From NCBI RefSeq assembly GCF_001865245.1, contig NZ_MKXB01000204.1, positions 1-53,353 on the forward strand: a stretch of 53,353 nucleotides of DNA, given 5' to 3'. Below the pieces are notes generated by a model, which saw only the letters and a program-made list of their open reading frames with translations, did no database searches and was not told the DNA's origin. Numbering within the stretch: the stretch's first letter is position 1; each line of letters starts with the position of its first letter. The DNA is from Streptomyces sp. CC53. GTDB taxonomy: Bacteria > Actinomycetota > Actinomycetes > Streptomycetales > Streptomycetaceae. The translations under genes were made by a program, and so were the position numbers. This document shows positions 37,280 through 46,250 of the stretch, in pieces.

Positions 37280-38029
37280 ATGACCGGCCGCACGCCGCCT
37301 CCCTGGATCGCGATGTACCACTCGGTCGACGACGACAGGGACGACCCCTACCAGGTGACCGTCACCCCCGGCCGGCTCGACGCCCAGCTCCGCTGGCTGC
37401 GGGCCCGGGGGCTGCGCGGCGTCGGCGTGCGCGAGCTGCTCGACGCCACCGCCCGCGGCGCCGCGCGCGACCTCGTCGGGCTCACCTTCGACGACGGGTA
37501 CGCCGACTTCCTCCACCAGGCCGTCCCGCTGCTGCACCGGCACGGCTGCACCGCCACCGTGTTCGTGCTGCCCGGCAGGCTCGCCGAGGACAACGCGTGG
37601 GACGAACTGGGACCCCGCAAGCCGCTGCTGAGCGCTCCCGACCTGCGCCGCTGCGTCGACGCCGGGATGGAGGTCGCCTCCCACGGCAGCCGCCACACGC
37701 ACCTGACCCGCGCCGACGACGCCACGCTGCGCGCCGAGGTCCACGGCAGCCGAGAGCAGCTGCGCGCCCTCACGGGGCGGGCGCCGGCCGGCTTCTGCTA
37801 CCCGTACGGGGAAGTCGACGCCCGCGTCGCGGCCGCGGTGCGGGACGCGGGCTACGCGTACGGCTGCGCCATCGACCCCGACGCCGACCTGGCCGGCGTT
37901 CTCGCCCTGCCCCGGGTCCACATCGGGCAGCGCGACACCGGCTGGCGGCTCGCCGCGAAGCGCCGGCTGCACCGCCTGCGCCGCCGCACCCCCGCGAGCC
38001 TCGCGCCGGCCCCGGTGGCCGTGTCGTGA
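37280..38029 (+). CDS. Polysaccharide deacetylase (CE4/NodB domain)
   Basis: 249 aa from the ATG at 37280, with GAAGG upstream. NodB motifs: WIAMYHSVDDD at residues 9-19, LTFDDGYADF near 73 (the metal-binding Asp pair), then HGSRHTHLT near 134 (the metal His residues), and FCYPYGEVDARV near 172. No signal peptide, so it acts in the cytosol or at the inner membrane face, unlike exported deacetylases. CE4 enzymes remove N-acetyl or O-acetyl groups from sugars. It lies 10 nt after the flippase gene and overlaps the next GT as GTGA. Confidence 0.9.
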   Translation: MTGRTPPPWIAMYHSVDDDRDDPYQVTVTPGRLDAQLRWLRARGLRGVGVRELLDATARGAARDLVGLTFDDGYADFLHQAVPLLHRHGCTATVFVLPGRLAEDNAWDELGPRKPLLSAPDLRRCVDAGMEVASHGSRHTHLTRADDATLRAEVHGSREQLRALTGRAPAGFCYPYGEVDARVAAAVRDAGYAYGCAIDPDADLAGVLALPRVHIGQRDTGWRLAAKRRLHRLRRRTPASLAPAPVAVS

Positions 38030-39144
38030 GGGTCCTGCACGTCATCACCGGCCTCGGCATCGGCGGCGCCGAGCAGCAGCTGCGGCTGCTCGTCGGCCAC
38101 CTGCCGGTGCACAGCAGCGTCGTCACGCTCACCAACCCCGGCGCCGTCGCCGACGCCCTGCGCGCCGACGGGGTGCCCGTCGCCCACCTCGGCATGCGCG
38201 GCAACCGCGACCTGTCCGCGCTGCCCCGGCTCACCGGCCTGATCCGCCGCGGCCGGTACGACGTGGTGCACACCCACCTGTACCGGGCCTGCGTGTACGG
38301 GCGCCTCGCCGCCAGGCTCGCCGGCGTGCGGCGCGTCATCGCGACCGAACACTCCCTGGGCGCCGCGCAGATCGAAGGCCGGCCCCTCAGCTCCGGTGCC
38401 CGCGCCCTGTACCTCGCGACCGAGCGGCTCGGCACCGCGACGGTCGCCGTGTCCGACACGGTGGCCCGCCGGCTCGCGGACTGGGGGGTGCGGCCCTCAC
38501 GTGTCCGCGTCGTCCCGAACGGCATCGACGCGGCCCGGTTCGCGTACGACGAGGCGGCCCGGCACGCCACCCGGCGGCGGCTCGGGCTCCCCCCGGACGC
38601 GTACGTCGTCGGGGGCGTCGGCCGCCTCGCGCCCGGCAAACGCTTCGACACCCTCCTCCACGCGCTGCCCGAACTCCCCCCGGACGTGCGGCTGCTGATC
38701 GTCGGCGAGGGCGCCGAGCGGTCGCGGCTCGCACGCCTCGCCGCGTCCCGCGGCGTCACCGACCGGGTGGTGTGGGCGGGTGCGGTGGGCGCCGGGGAGC
38801 TGCCGGGGCTGCTGTCCGCCATGGACGTGTTCGTGTCCTCGTCGGCCGACGAGGCGTTCGGGCTCGCCGTCGTCGAGGCGCTGGCCGCGGGGCTGCCCGT
38901 GCGGTACGTGGCCTGTCCGGCCCTCGACGACCTGCCGCCCGGGGAGGCCCCGGGCGCGCTGCGGATCGGCGGCACCGCGGCCGACGTGGCCGCTGCGGTG
39001 CGCACGACCCGCGCGGAGGGCGCCCGCCGCCTGCCGGTGCCGCCGGCCGCCCACCGGTACGACATCGCGCACAGCGCACGGCAGTTGATGACCCTCTACA
39101 GCGAACCCCTCCCGCGACTCACCAGAGAAACGAGTGACCGATGA
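38026..39144 (+). CDS. GT4-family glycosyltransferase
   Basis: 372 aa from a GTG. Opens VRVLHVITGLGIGGAEQQLR, a typical GT4 N-terminus with the glycine loop. YDVVHTHLYRACVYGRLAARLAG lies near 79-101, followed by TEHSLG. The donor half has GVGRLAPGKRFDTLLHAL, LLIVGEGAERSRL and FVSSSADEAFGLAVVEALAAG (about 265-285). It adds a sugar to the growing lipid-linked unit. It overlaps both neighbours by four bases. Confidence 0.9.
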   Translation: MRVLHVITGLGIGGAEQQLRLLVGHLPVHSSVVTLTNPGAVADALRADGVPVAHLGMRGNRDLSALPRLTGLIRRGRYDVVHTHLYRACVYGRLAARLAGVRRVIATEHSLGAAQIEGRPLSSGARALYLATERLGTATVAVSDTVARRLADWGVRPSRVRVVPNGIDAARFAYDEAARHATRRRLGLPPDAYVVGGVGRLAPGKRFDTLLHALPELPPDVRLLIVGEGAERSRLARLAASRGVTDRVVWAGAVGAGELPGLLSAMDVFVSSSADEAFGLAVVEALAAGLPVRYVACPALDDLPPGEAPGALRIGGTAADVAAAVRTTRAEGARRLPVPPAAHRYDIAHSARQLMTLYSEPLPRLTRETSDR

Positions 39145-39860
39145 CCAGCCCGCGACCGACCCCGCGCACCTTCCTGCCGCTGAGGCGCCGCCTCGCCAGG
39201 CTCAGCCGCCGCGTCGCCCGCCGCCTGCCGCGCGCGGAGCGCCTGCGCAGGCCCGGCCCTGCGTGGATCGTCCCCGGCGCGGTCCTGACCGGCCTGGCCG
39301 CCGGCGGCGGGTACGGGCTGCTGAAGACCCCCCAGTACGCGGCGACCAGCTACGTCGTGGTCGTGCCCGCGGAGCGCTCCGACCCGGCGGGGGCGATGGG
39401 TCTGGCGCAGGCGTACGGCCGGGTCGCCACCGACATCGCCGTCGCCGGGGACGCCGCCGTGTGGGCGCGGGTGTCGCCGGCCGTGCTGCGCGCGAACGTG
39501 CAGGCGGCGACCTCCCCGGACGCCCCGATGATCTCCCTCACGGCGCGCTCCGCCCGGCCCGCCACCGCGGCCGCCATGGCCGACAGCGTGGCGAGGGCCC
39601 TGGTCCAGAAGGGCAGCCACGCCGAGACCAGCACGAACGTGCGGGTGGTCCAGTTCGCCCGGGCCACCAGGCCCACCAGCCCCGTGTCGCCGTCACCCGC
39701 CCTGGCGGCCCTGGTCGGTGCCAGCGCGGGCGGTCTCCTCGGCGGCCTCGCCCTGCTCGCCCGCCCCCGCCGCCGGGACGGCGCGGCGGACGCCGCCCCC
39801 GGCACCGCGACCGTCCCGGCGCCGAGCCCGGCCGCCGAACCGCAGCCGGAGTCCGTGTGA
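39141..39860 (+). CDS. Wzz-like chain-length determinant/polysaccharide co-polymerase
   Basis: 239 aa. A basic cytosolic N-terminus (about 40 residues) is followed by a first membrane helix (about 42-60), an extracytoplasmic region with TPQYAATSYVVVVPAE, then a second helix (about 178-198) after the VQFARATRPTSPVSPSPALA segment that precedes TM2 in Wzz proteins. No kinase domain is fused. Such proteins set the chain length made by a Wzy polymerase. It is ATGA-coupled to the upstream GT. Confidence 0.8.
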   Translation: MTSPRPTPRTFLPLRRRLARLSRRVARRLPRAERLRRPGPAWIVPGAVLTGLAAGGGYGLLKTPQYAATSYVVVVPAERSDPAGAMGLAQAYGRVATDIAVAGDAAVWARVSPAVLRANVQAATSPDAPMISLTARSARPATAAAMADSVARALVQKGSHAETSTNVRVVQFARATRPTSPVSPSPALAALVGASAGGLLGGLALLARPRRRDGAADAAPGTATVPAPSPAAEPQPESV

Positions 39861-41035
39861 GCGCGGCGGACACCCTCGGGAAGGCGCCCGCCACCGCGGG
39901 CCGGGCGGCCCCAGCCGTCACCGTCTGCCGTGACGCGGGGGAGTTCGCCGCCCTCGCCTCCGACTGGCAGGACCTGCACGGGCGGTGCCGCAGCGCGACG
40001 CCGTTCCAGTCGCACGCCTGGCTGTCGTCGTGGTGGCTGTCGTACGGGGTTCCGGGACGGCTGCGCACGGTCCTCGTCCGGGACACGGCCGACGGCCGGC
40101 TCCTGGCGGCCGCGCCGCTGTGGCTGGCGCCCGGTCCCGCACCCGCCCTGGTCCTGCTCGGCGGGGCCCTCACCGACTACGGCGACGTGCTCGTCGACGA
40201 CGACCGCCCCGAGGCGCTCGCCGCGCTCGCCGGCGCGCTGGCCGCACTGGCCCGCACCGCCGTGATCGACCTGCGGGAGGTGCGGCCCGGCGCCGCCGCC
40301 GAGCGCCTCCACGCCTCCTGGACGGGGCCGCGGCGGCGGTTGCCCGACTCCGTGTGCATGGAACTGCCCGCCCGGCCGGTCGACGAGCTCGCCGGCCGCC
40401 TGCCCGCGTCCCGGGCCCAGCGCGCCCGGGCCAAGCTGCGCAGGATCGACCGCGAGGGCGTCGTCGCGCGCACCGTGCCCCCGGCGGAGGTGCCGCAGGC
40501 CGTGGCCCGGCTCCTCGACCTGCATCGGCGCCAGTGGGCCGGGCGGGCGGTGAACCCGGAGCACCTGACGGAACGGTTCGCGCAGCACCTCGGCCGGGCC
40601 GTGACGGCCATGGCGGAGACGGGCCAGGCCCGGGTGACGGAGTTCCGGCTGCGCGGCGACGCCGAGCGCGACGTGGTGGCGGTGGACCTCACGCTGCTGT
40701 CGCCCCGGCTCTGCGGCGGGTACCTGTACGGCGCCGACCCGGTGCTGCGGTCGCTGAAGGTGGACATCGCGACGCTGCTGCTGCGCACGTGCGCCGGGGC
40801 CGCCGCCGAGACCGGGCAGGGCACCCTCAGCCTGCTGCGCGGCGAGGAGCCCTACAAGCACCACTGGCGCCCCGAGCCCGTGGTCAACCAGCGGCTGCTG
40901 CTGGCCCGCGGGCGGACGGCACCGGCGCTGTGGCTCAGGGCCGGGTACGCCCGCTGCCGCCGCATGGCCGCGGACCGGTTGCGGGACCGCGCCTGGGTGC
41001 GGCGGCTGCGGGGCGGCGGCGGCGCGGGGCGGTGA
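39857..41035 (+). CDS. CelD/BioF2-like GNAT acyltransferase
   Basis: 392 aa from the GTG at 39857, coupled to the Wzz-like gene as GTGA. It has the N-terminal pattern CRDAGEFAALASDWQDLH, TPFQSHAWLSSWWLSYG and LAAAPLWLAPG of the CelD-like acetyltransferases. The second GNAT half includes DLHRRQWAGR (about 219-228) and GGYLYGADPVLRSLKVDIATLLL (about 292-314). Members transfer acyl groups in extracellular polysaccharide pathways. Last gene of the eight-gene operon. Confidence 0.82.
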   Translation: MSAADTLGKAPATAGRAAPAVTVCRDAGEFAALASDWQDLHGRCRSATPFQSHAWLSSWWLSYGVPGRLRTVLVRDTADGRLLAAAPLWLAPGPAPALVLLGGALTDYGDVLVDDDRPEALAALAGALAALARTAVIDLREVRPGAAAERLHASWTGPRRRLPDSVCMELPARPVDELAGRLPASRAQRARAKLRRIDREGVVARTVPPAEVPQAVARLLDLHRRQWAGRAVNPEHLTERFAQHLGRAVTAMAETGQARVTEFRLRGDAERDVVAVDLTLLSPRLCGGYLYGADPVLRSLKVDIATLLLRTCAGAAAETGQGTLSLLRGEEPYKHHWRPEPVVNQRLLLARGRTAPALWLRAGYARCRRMAADRLRDRAWVRRLRGGGGAGR

Positions 41036-41044
41036 GGCCGCCCC

Positions 41045-41065
41045 TGCCGCGCCGCCACCGCGGCA
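41045..41065. terminator. Hairpin between converging genes
   Basis: TGCCGCG (41045-41051) and CGCGGCA (41059-41065) pair with a 7-nt loop, between the acyltransferase stop and the converging glycosidase stop. A short stem, so weak. Confidence 0.45.
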
Positions 41066-41076
41066 TCCTGCCGGTG

Positions 41077-42423
41077 TCAGGACCAGAGGCCCTCCCACCA
41101 GTCCCAGCGGACGCAGACCGGTTCGTCGAGCCACTTCTGGACCCACGGGCCGAGGTCGATCGGCGTGCACGACGGCTCGTCGGGCTGTTCGGCCTCCGGC
41201 ACCGGCTCGTGCTCGGGCAGGGGCCACGTGGGGTCGGTCGGCCACGTGGGGTCGGCCGGCCACATCGGGTCGGTCGGCCACGTCGGCCCGGGCGGCTCGG
41301 TCGGCTCCGCGGGGACCTGCGGCTCCACCGGCCCGGTGGGGTCGACGGGCTCACCCGGCTCGACCGGCCCACCCGGCTCGGCGGGTTCGTCCGGCTCGGT
41401 GGGCTCCACCGGCTCCAGGGGCTCCGTCAGGCCGTACAGCATCGACCGGAAGACCTCCGAGGACCGCGGGTTCGCCCGGCACTGCCACACCCCGTGCGGG
41501 CAGTAGTCGCTGATGGAGTGGTACACCGGCCGGTGCTCGTTGATCCATTCGAGCATCCGCCGCATGTACTCGGGATTGTCGCCGTTTCGGAACAGGCCCC
41601 ACTCCGGATAGGAGATAGGCTTTCCGTGGGCCGCGGCGAATTCCACGTGATGCCGCAACCCGTACGGTTCGTTCGCCTGCTCGTCGAAAGTCCGGCCCGG
41701 CGGCTGGTCGTAGGAATCCATCCCCACGATGTCCACGACGTCGTCACCCGGATAGCAACGCGTCCACGGAATGGCGTCCCGTCCGCGATTGGGGGCGAAG
41801 TCGAACCGGAACTCCTGGCCGGGCACCTCGCGCATGGCGGTGACGATGCGTTTCCAGTACCTCTTCCACGCGTCCGGATCCGGCCCGCAGCGGTGGCTGT
41901 ACGTCGAGCCGTTCATCTCCCAGCCGAGCACGATGACGGTGTCCGGCGCCCCCATCCCCACCAGCCGCTCGGCGAGCCCGCGGAAGTGGTGGTCGAACAG
42001 GCCGTCGGCACCGCGCCGCAGCAGCGTCCGCACCAGACCGTCCGGCAGCCGGCTCTCGTTGCGCTCCAGCATCGGCACGTTCAGCACCAGCAGCCGGTCC
42101 TCCCGCTCCCGGCGCCACCGCGCCCAGGACTCCAGGAAGCCCGCCTTCCCCGCGATGTTGGACCACCGGTCGCCGGGCAGGTAGGTGTGGCCGACCCGCA
42201 GCTCGGTGCCGCCGAGCCACTCCTCCAGCTCCGCCATGCGGCGGATGCCCCCGGGCCCGTAGTCGAGGTACGCGCCCAGCGCCGTCTCCCCGGTGACCAC
42301 CGGGTCCCGGGCCGCCGGGAAGTCCGCCGCGTGGCCGGGGGCCGAGACCACCGAGCAGGAGACCAGCAGGCCGGCGGTGAACACCCCCAGCCAGGTACAC
42401 GCCGTCCGTCCGCCGTTCCGCAT
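41077..42423 (-). CDS. Secreted GH26-like glycoside hydrolase (mannanase type)
   Basis: 448 aa from the ATG at 42423, with AAGGAG upstream. Signal sequence at about 1-33, with a Cys in LLVSCSVVS that could be a lipobox. The catalytic barrel covers about 40-320: acid/base Glu in VLGWEMNGSTYSH (about 168) and nucleophile Glu in ISYPEWGLF (about 268), as in GH26 beta-mannanases. A Pro/Glu linker with a W-containing repeat (about 340-420) is followed by a Trp-rich end, WDWWEGLWS, perhaps carbohydrate binding. It faces the polysaccharide operon, so it may trim or remodel that glycan. Substrate is inferred. Confidence 0.82.
   Translation of the reverse strand: MRNGGRTACTWLGVFTAGLLVSCSVVSAPGHAADFPAARDPVVTGETALGAYLDYGPGGIRRMAELEEWLGGTELRVGHTYLPGDRWSNIAGKAGFLESWARWRREREDRLLVLNVPMLERNESRLPDGLVRTLLRRGADGLFDHHFRGLAERLVGMGAPDTVIVLGWEMNGSTYSHRCGPDPDAWKRYWKRIVTAMREVPGQEFRFDFAPNRGRDAIPWTRCYPGDDVVDIVGMDSYDQPPGRTFDEQANEPYGLRHHVEFAAAHGKPISYPEWGLFRNGDNPEYMRRMLEWINEHRPVYHSISDYCPHGVWQCRANPRSSEVFRSMLYGLTEPLEPVEPTEPDEPAEPGGPVEPGEPVDPTGPVEPQVPAEPTEPPGPTWPTDPMWPADPTWPTDPTWPLPEHEPVPEAEQPDEPSCTPIDLGPWVQKWLDEPVCVRWDWWEGLWS
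41222..41286 (-). repeat. 18-bp tandem repeat in the glycosidase linker
   Basis: About 3.6 copies of an 18-bp unit beginning GGCCACGTGGGGTCGGTC, encoding the six-residue PTWPTD/PMWPAD unit. It is in frame, so copy number can change without breaking the protein. Confidence 0.8.
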
Positions 42424-42798
42424 CACCGTCTCCTTCCTCGTGCCGCCGTCCGGCCCGTCGGCGGACCGGTGGAGCGGCGGACCCGCCGTCGGCCCGGCGG
42501 CCCGTCGGCCGGTACCTCCCGGCCGCCCGTTCCACCCGGCGCCGGGGCCGCACCGGAGTCCCACCGGTCCCGCCGTCGGCCGGCAGATACCGGCCGTCCG
42601 GGTCCGCCCTTCCGCCGTACCGACGGCAATCCGTCGTCTCCGCCGGATTCCCAGGGCAGTTCCGCCTTTTCCGAGCATCGTGCACATCGTGTGGATCAAA
42701 AGTATTCCTATTGATCCGACCGGGGCGTCCGTCCCGCATTTTCCTAGGCCATCAGTGGAGTTCATCGCCCGGTTGGGGCACTGACACGAGGACATTCC
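42424..42798. other. Divergent intergenic region
   Basis: 375 nt between the glycosidase (minus) and ATP-grasp (plus) genes, no gene seen. The right half (42600-42720) is AT-richer than average and holds the inverted repeat at 42693-42717. Confidence 0.6.
42693..42717. promoter_or_regulatory. Inverted repeat, candidate operator
   Basis: GGATCAA (42693-42699) and TTGATCC (42711-42717) are perfect complements 11 nt apart in an AT-rich patch, about 80 nt before the ATP-grasp start. Half-site spacing (18 nt between starts) suits a dimeric regulator. Confidence 0.5.
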
Positions 42799-44109
42799 GT
42801 GCCGCTCTTCGACACCCGCGTCGCCGCCGTGCTCCTGCGGTGCGACCGCAATCCCTTCCACCACGGCACGCTCGGGGCCGTACGCTCACTCGGCCGGGCC
42901 GGTGTGCCGGTCCACGTGGTGACCGGCCGGCCCGCGGGACCGGTGTCCCGCTCCCGCTACGTGCACCACTGGCATCCGGGGCCCGACACGCCGGGGCTGA
43001 CGGGCCTTCGGACCGCCCTCGTGGGCGTCGCCGAGCACATGGACGGCGAACCGGCCCTGCTGCTCGCGATGGACGACGTCACCGCCGTCTCCCTGGACGG
43101 GCTCCGCGCGGAGACCGACGGACCCGCCGCCCGCTTCCTGCTGCCCGACCAGCCGTCAGGGCTGGCCGCCCGGGTGGCCGACAAGGCGTCCCTCGCCGCC
43201 ACCTGCCGGCGCCTCGGCGTCCCGCACCCGCGCACCCTCGCCCCCGCCGACGCCGAGGAGGCCGCCGCCATGACCGCGGCGCTTGGCCTGCCCGTCGTCG
43301 CCAAGTGGAGCCGCCCGTGGCTGCTCCCGCCCGGCACCGGACTGCGCAGCACCGTCCTGGCCCGCTCGGTCGCCCAGGTCCGCGAGCTGTACGGCCGCCG
43401 CGCCGAGGCCGGCAGCACCCTGCTGCTCCAGCAGTACCTGCCCGAGGGCCGCGACCTGGACTGGTTCTTCCACGCGTACTGCGACCGCTCCGGCGCCTGC
43501 TCAGTCGCGGCGACCGGCCGCAAGGTGCGCTCCTGGCCGGACGGCGCGGGACTGACCGCGGCCGGGGTCTGGGCCCCGAACCCGGCGGTCGAGCGGACCG
43601 CCCGCGACCTCGTGTCCGCCCTCGGCTACCGCGGCATCGCCGATCTCGACTTCCGCCTCGACCCGCGGACCGGCACCTACCACCTGCTGGACTTCAACCC
43701 CCGGCCCGGCGCGCAGTTCCGGTTGTTCGCCGACCCGTGGGGGCTCGACGTGGTGCGCGCGCAGCACCTGGACCTGACCGGCCGTCCGGTGCCCGACCTG
43801 GCACGCTCGTACGGCCGCCGGTTCGTCGTGGAGAACTACGCCGCCCTCTCCCTGCTCGCGTCTCCCCGGCCCCGCACCCGTGCGGGGACGCCCCGGTGGG
43901 GCGGCGGTGTGGAGCGGGCCTGGTACGCGTCCGACGACCCCGTGCCCGCGCTCGCCATGGCCCGCGCCTGGGCCGCGCACCTGGCGCGGCGCGCTTGGGC
44001 GGCGCTGCGCCGGGCGTGGCGGGGCCGGGTGCCGGGCCGGCCGGGCGCGCGGATCCCCGCGCAGCAGCGTCCCCGCTCGGCGCAGGACTTCCCCTCCCCC
44101 CGACCGTGA
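42799..44109 (+). CDS. ATP-grasp ligase-like protein
   Basis: 436 aa from the GTG at 42799, with GAGGA upstream. The N-terminal pre-ATP-grasp domain reads VAAVLLRCDRNPFHHGTLGAVRSLGRAG. The ATP-grasp core follows: ADKASLAATCRRLGVPHPRT (about 130-149), LPVVAKWSRPW (about 170), LLLQQYLPEGRDLDWFFHAY (about 211-230) and LDFRLDPRTGTYHLLDFNPRPGAQF (about 282-306), which gives the metal-binding Glu/Asp/Asn set. It forms an amide or ester by way of an acyl phosphate; the substrates are unknown. It is paired with the FAD gene 19 nt downstream. They may modify a surface glycan component or make a small metabolite. Confidence 0.85.
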   Translation: MPLFDTRVAAVLLRCDRNPFHHGTLGAVRSLGRAGVPVHVVTGRPAGPVSRSRYVHHWHPGPDTPGLTGLRTALVGVAEHMDGEPALLLAMDDVTAVSLDGLRAETDGPAARFLLPDQPSGLAARVADKASLAATCRRLGVPHPRTLAPADAEEAAAMTAALGLPVVAKWSRPWLLPPGTGLRSTVLARSVAQVRELYGRRAEAGSTLLLQQYLPEGRDLDWFFHAYCDRSGACSVAATGRKVRSWPDGAGLTAAGVWAPNPAVERTARDLVSALGYRGIADLDFRLDPRTGTYHLLDFNPRPGAQFRLFADPWGLDVVRAQHLDLTGRPVPDLARSYGRRFVVENYAALSLLASPRPRTRAGTPRWGGGVERAWYASDDPVPALAMARAWAAHLARRAWAALRRAWRGRVPGRPGARIPAQQRPRSAQDFPSPRP

Positions 44110-44128
44110 CGAAGGAAGGACGACAGAG

Positions 44129-45430
44129 GTGGCCTCGAAGCACGACGACCGCGACGATGTGGACCTGGTGATCGTGGGGGCGGGCCCGTACGGCCTGTCC
44201 GTCGCCGCCCACGCGGCGGCCCGCGGACTCTCCCTGCGGGTCTTCGGCCGGGTCATGGACGCCTGGAAGCGGATGCCGCCCGGCATGCTGCTGAAGTCGG
44301 AGCCCTGGGCCTCGGACCTGTCGGACCCCGCCGGGGCGTACGGCCTCTCCGCGTACGCCGCCACCCGGGGCGTACGGGCCGAGCACGGCCGGCCGCTGCC
44401 GGTCGGGTTCTTCGCCGCGTACGGCGAGTGGTTCGCGCGGCAGGCCCTGCCAGTCCCCGTGGACCCGCGCACGGTCGCCGCCGTCCACCCGCGGCCCGAC
44501 GGCCGGTTCGCGGTCACGGCGGCCGACGGGGAGACGGTCGGCGCCCGCACGGTCGCCCTCGCGATCGGAAGCCGGCCCTTCGAGTACGTTCCCGGCGCGC
44601 TGCGGCACCTGATGCCCCGGCAGGTGACGCACAGCAGCCACCACGCCGACTTCACGTGCTTCGCGGGCCGCGACGTGACGGTCGTCGGCGCGGGCCAGGC
44701 CGCGCTGGAGACCGCCGTGCTGCTCGCGGAGGCGGGCGCACACGCCCGGGTGGTGGCACGCTCGGGCCACCTGGTGTGGAACACGGTGCCGCCCGCGCTG
44801 CGGCGCAGCCGGCTGGAGGCGGCGAGGGCCCCGCACACCGGTCTCGGCTGCGGCTGGCAGAACCTCCTCTACGCCCGCACCCCCGGGCTCTTCCGGCGGC
44901 TGCCCGCGCCGACCCGGGAGCGCCTGTTCGGCACCGCGCTGGGGCCCGCCGGCGCGTGGTGGCTGCGGGAGCGGTTCGCGTCGGTGCCCGACGTGCGGCT
45001 CGGCCGCGCGGTCGTGGCGGCCGAGGCGACGGGCGCGGAGGGCGAGGGCCCGGTGCGGCTCACCCTGAGCGCCGGGCCGGGTGCGCAGCCCGTCACGCTG
45101 GACACCGACCACGTCGTCGCCGCGACCGGGTTCACCCCCCGGCTCGACCGGGTGCGGCTGCTGGGGGAGGAGCTGCGGGACGAGCTGCGCACCACGGGTG
45201 CGCTGGGAGCCCCGGAGGCCGGCGCGCACTTCGAGTCGTCCCACCCGGGGCTGTTCCTCGCCGGGCTGCTCACGGCCCCGTCGTACGGCCCGGCGATGCG
45301 TTTCGTGTACGGCGCCGGCTACACGGCCGAGCGGCTGGTGACGGGGGTCGAGCGGCGGCTGCGGGCGCCCGGACTGCCGGAGGTGCCGGTGGCCCGCTCC
45401 CGCCCGGCCACGGCTCCGCTCGCCCGCTGA
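44129..45430 (+). CDS. FAD/NADPH-dependent monooxygenase-like protein
   Basis: 433 aa from the GTG at 44129. FAD fold: LVIVGAGPYGLSVAAHAAARG at residues 13-33. The substrate segment MLLKSEPWASDLSDP follows. The second nucleotide fold is DVTVVGAGQAALETAVLLAEAG (about 184-205). The C-terminal HPGLFLAGLLTAPSYGPAMRFVYGAGYTA closes the FAD site. This is the group of flavin-containing/N-hydroxylating monooxygenase-like proteins. Two-gene unit with the ATP-grasp gene. The substrate is not evident. Confidence 0.83.
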   Translation: MASKHDDRDDVDLVIVGAGPYGLSVAAHAAARGLSLRVFGRVMDAWKRMPPGMLLKSEPWASDLSDPAGAYGLSAYAATRGVRAEHGRPLPVGFFAAYGEWFARQALPVPVDPRTVAAVHPRPDGRFAVTAADGETVGARTVALAIGSRPFEYVPGALRHLMPRQVTHSSHHADFTCFAGRDVTVVGAGQAALETAVLLAEAGAHARVVARSGHLVWNTVPPALRRSRLEAARAPHTGLGCGWQNLLYARTPGLFRRLPAPTRERLFGTALGPAGAWWLRERFASVPDVRLGRAVVAAEATGAEGEGPVRLTLSAGPGAQPVTLDTDHVVAATGFTPRLDRVRLLGEELRDELRTTGALGAPEAGAHFESSHPGLFLAGLLTAPSYGPAMRFVYGAGYTAERLVTGVERRLRAPGLPEVPVARSRPATAPLAR

Positions 45431-45768
45431 CCGGGGCCCGGTTCCGGCCCCGCCACCGGGCCTGCCGGGACTGGCACGACGGGGGTGGCCCGTGGTCTCC
45501 GGTCCCGGAGGTGCGCCACGGGCCGCGGGGCCGGTGGGCCCGTGGCCCCGTGCCCCGGGTCCGGAGGCGCGGGACCGCCGACCGGGTCCGGCCTTCCGTT
45601 CGGTTGCGGGATGCGCGCTCCGGGCACGGGCGGGGCGCCACGCCTCGGCGGCGCTTCGGGCCCGGCGGTCCGGGCCGGTGGGGGGACCGGGCAGCGGTCG
45701 GGACCGGCGGTGCAGCCGGTGGGGACGCCGTCCCGGATGGCGGCGGTCAGGCGGGTGCGGCATGCGCG
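45431..45768. other. Intergenic region between converging genes
   Basis: About 340 nt of high-GC sequence after the FAD gene with no gene I can support, up to the chaplin terminator. Confidence 0.55.
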
Positions 45769-45804
45769 GAGGCCGGCTCCGGAGCGTCCTCCGGAGCCGG
45801 CCTC
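45769..45804 (-). terminator. Chaplin terminator hairpin
   Basis: Perfect 16-bp stem with core GGCCGGCTCCGGAG (45771-45784) and CTCCGGAGCCGGCC (45789-45802), and a CGTC loop. It lies 20 nt after the chaplin stop. Confidence 0.82.
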
Positions 45805-45824
45805 ACCACGTCTGGTGCGCGGTG

Positions 45825-46058
45825 TCAGTCGTTGATGCAGACGTTGCCGAACGCCGGGTTCAGGCCCGCGATCAGGTTCAGGCTGTTGCCGCAGACGTTG
45901 ATCGGCACGTGGATCGGGATCTGGACGACGTTGCCGGACAGCACGCCCGGGGAGCCCACGGCAGCGCCCTCGGCCCCCGCGTCGGCGACCGCCGGAGCGG
46001 CGGCGCCCAGCGCCATGACGATTCCGGCAATGGCCACAGCGGCCTTCTTGCACTTCAT
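45825..46058 (-). CDS. Short chaplin
   Basis: 77 aa. Sec signal at about 1-25 (MKCKKAAVAIAGIVMALG, cleavage after AVA), with an extra Cys in the signal. The single chaplin domain has GSPGVLSGNVVQIPIHVPIN, then VCGNSLNLIAGLNP and AFGNVCIND. Both conserved Cys are present. It holds the place where S. coelicolor, as I remember it, has the long chaplins ChpA/ChpD, but no second domain or sorting signal is present. It coats aerial hyphae with the other chaplins. Confidence 0.94.
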   Translation of the reverse strand: MKCKKAAVAIAGIVMALGAAAPAVADAGAEGAAVGSPGVLSGNVVQIPIHVPINVCGNSLNLIAGLNPAFGNVCIND

Positions 46059-46250
46059 TTCTCGGCTTCCTTTCCGCAGCGGAAGTCAGTCTTGCCACGG
46101 ATTTCGTGACCCACGAGCCCCGGGTTGGGCCCCGCTGCCGCCGCGAATACCACAACGAATGCGTAACCGAAAAGACACCTGCCGAACTCGCGGGGCTTTT
46201 GATTCACTCGAACGCCAACGGCCCGGCAGGCGTGGCCAGTAGACAGCGGT

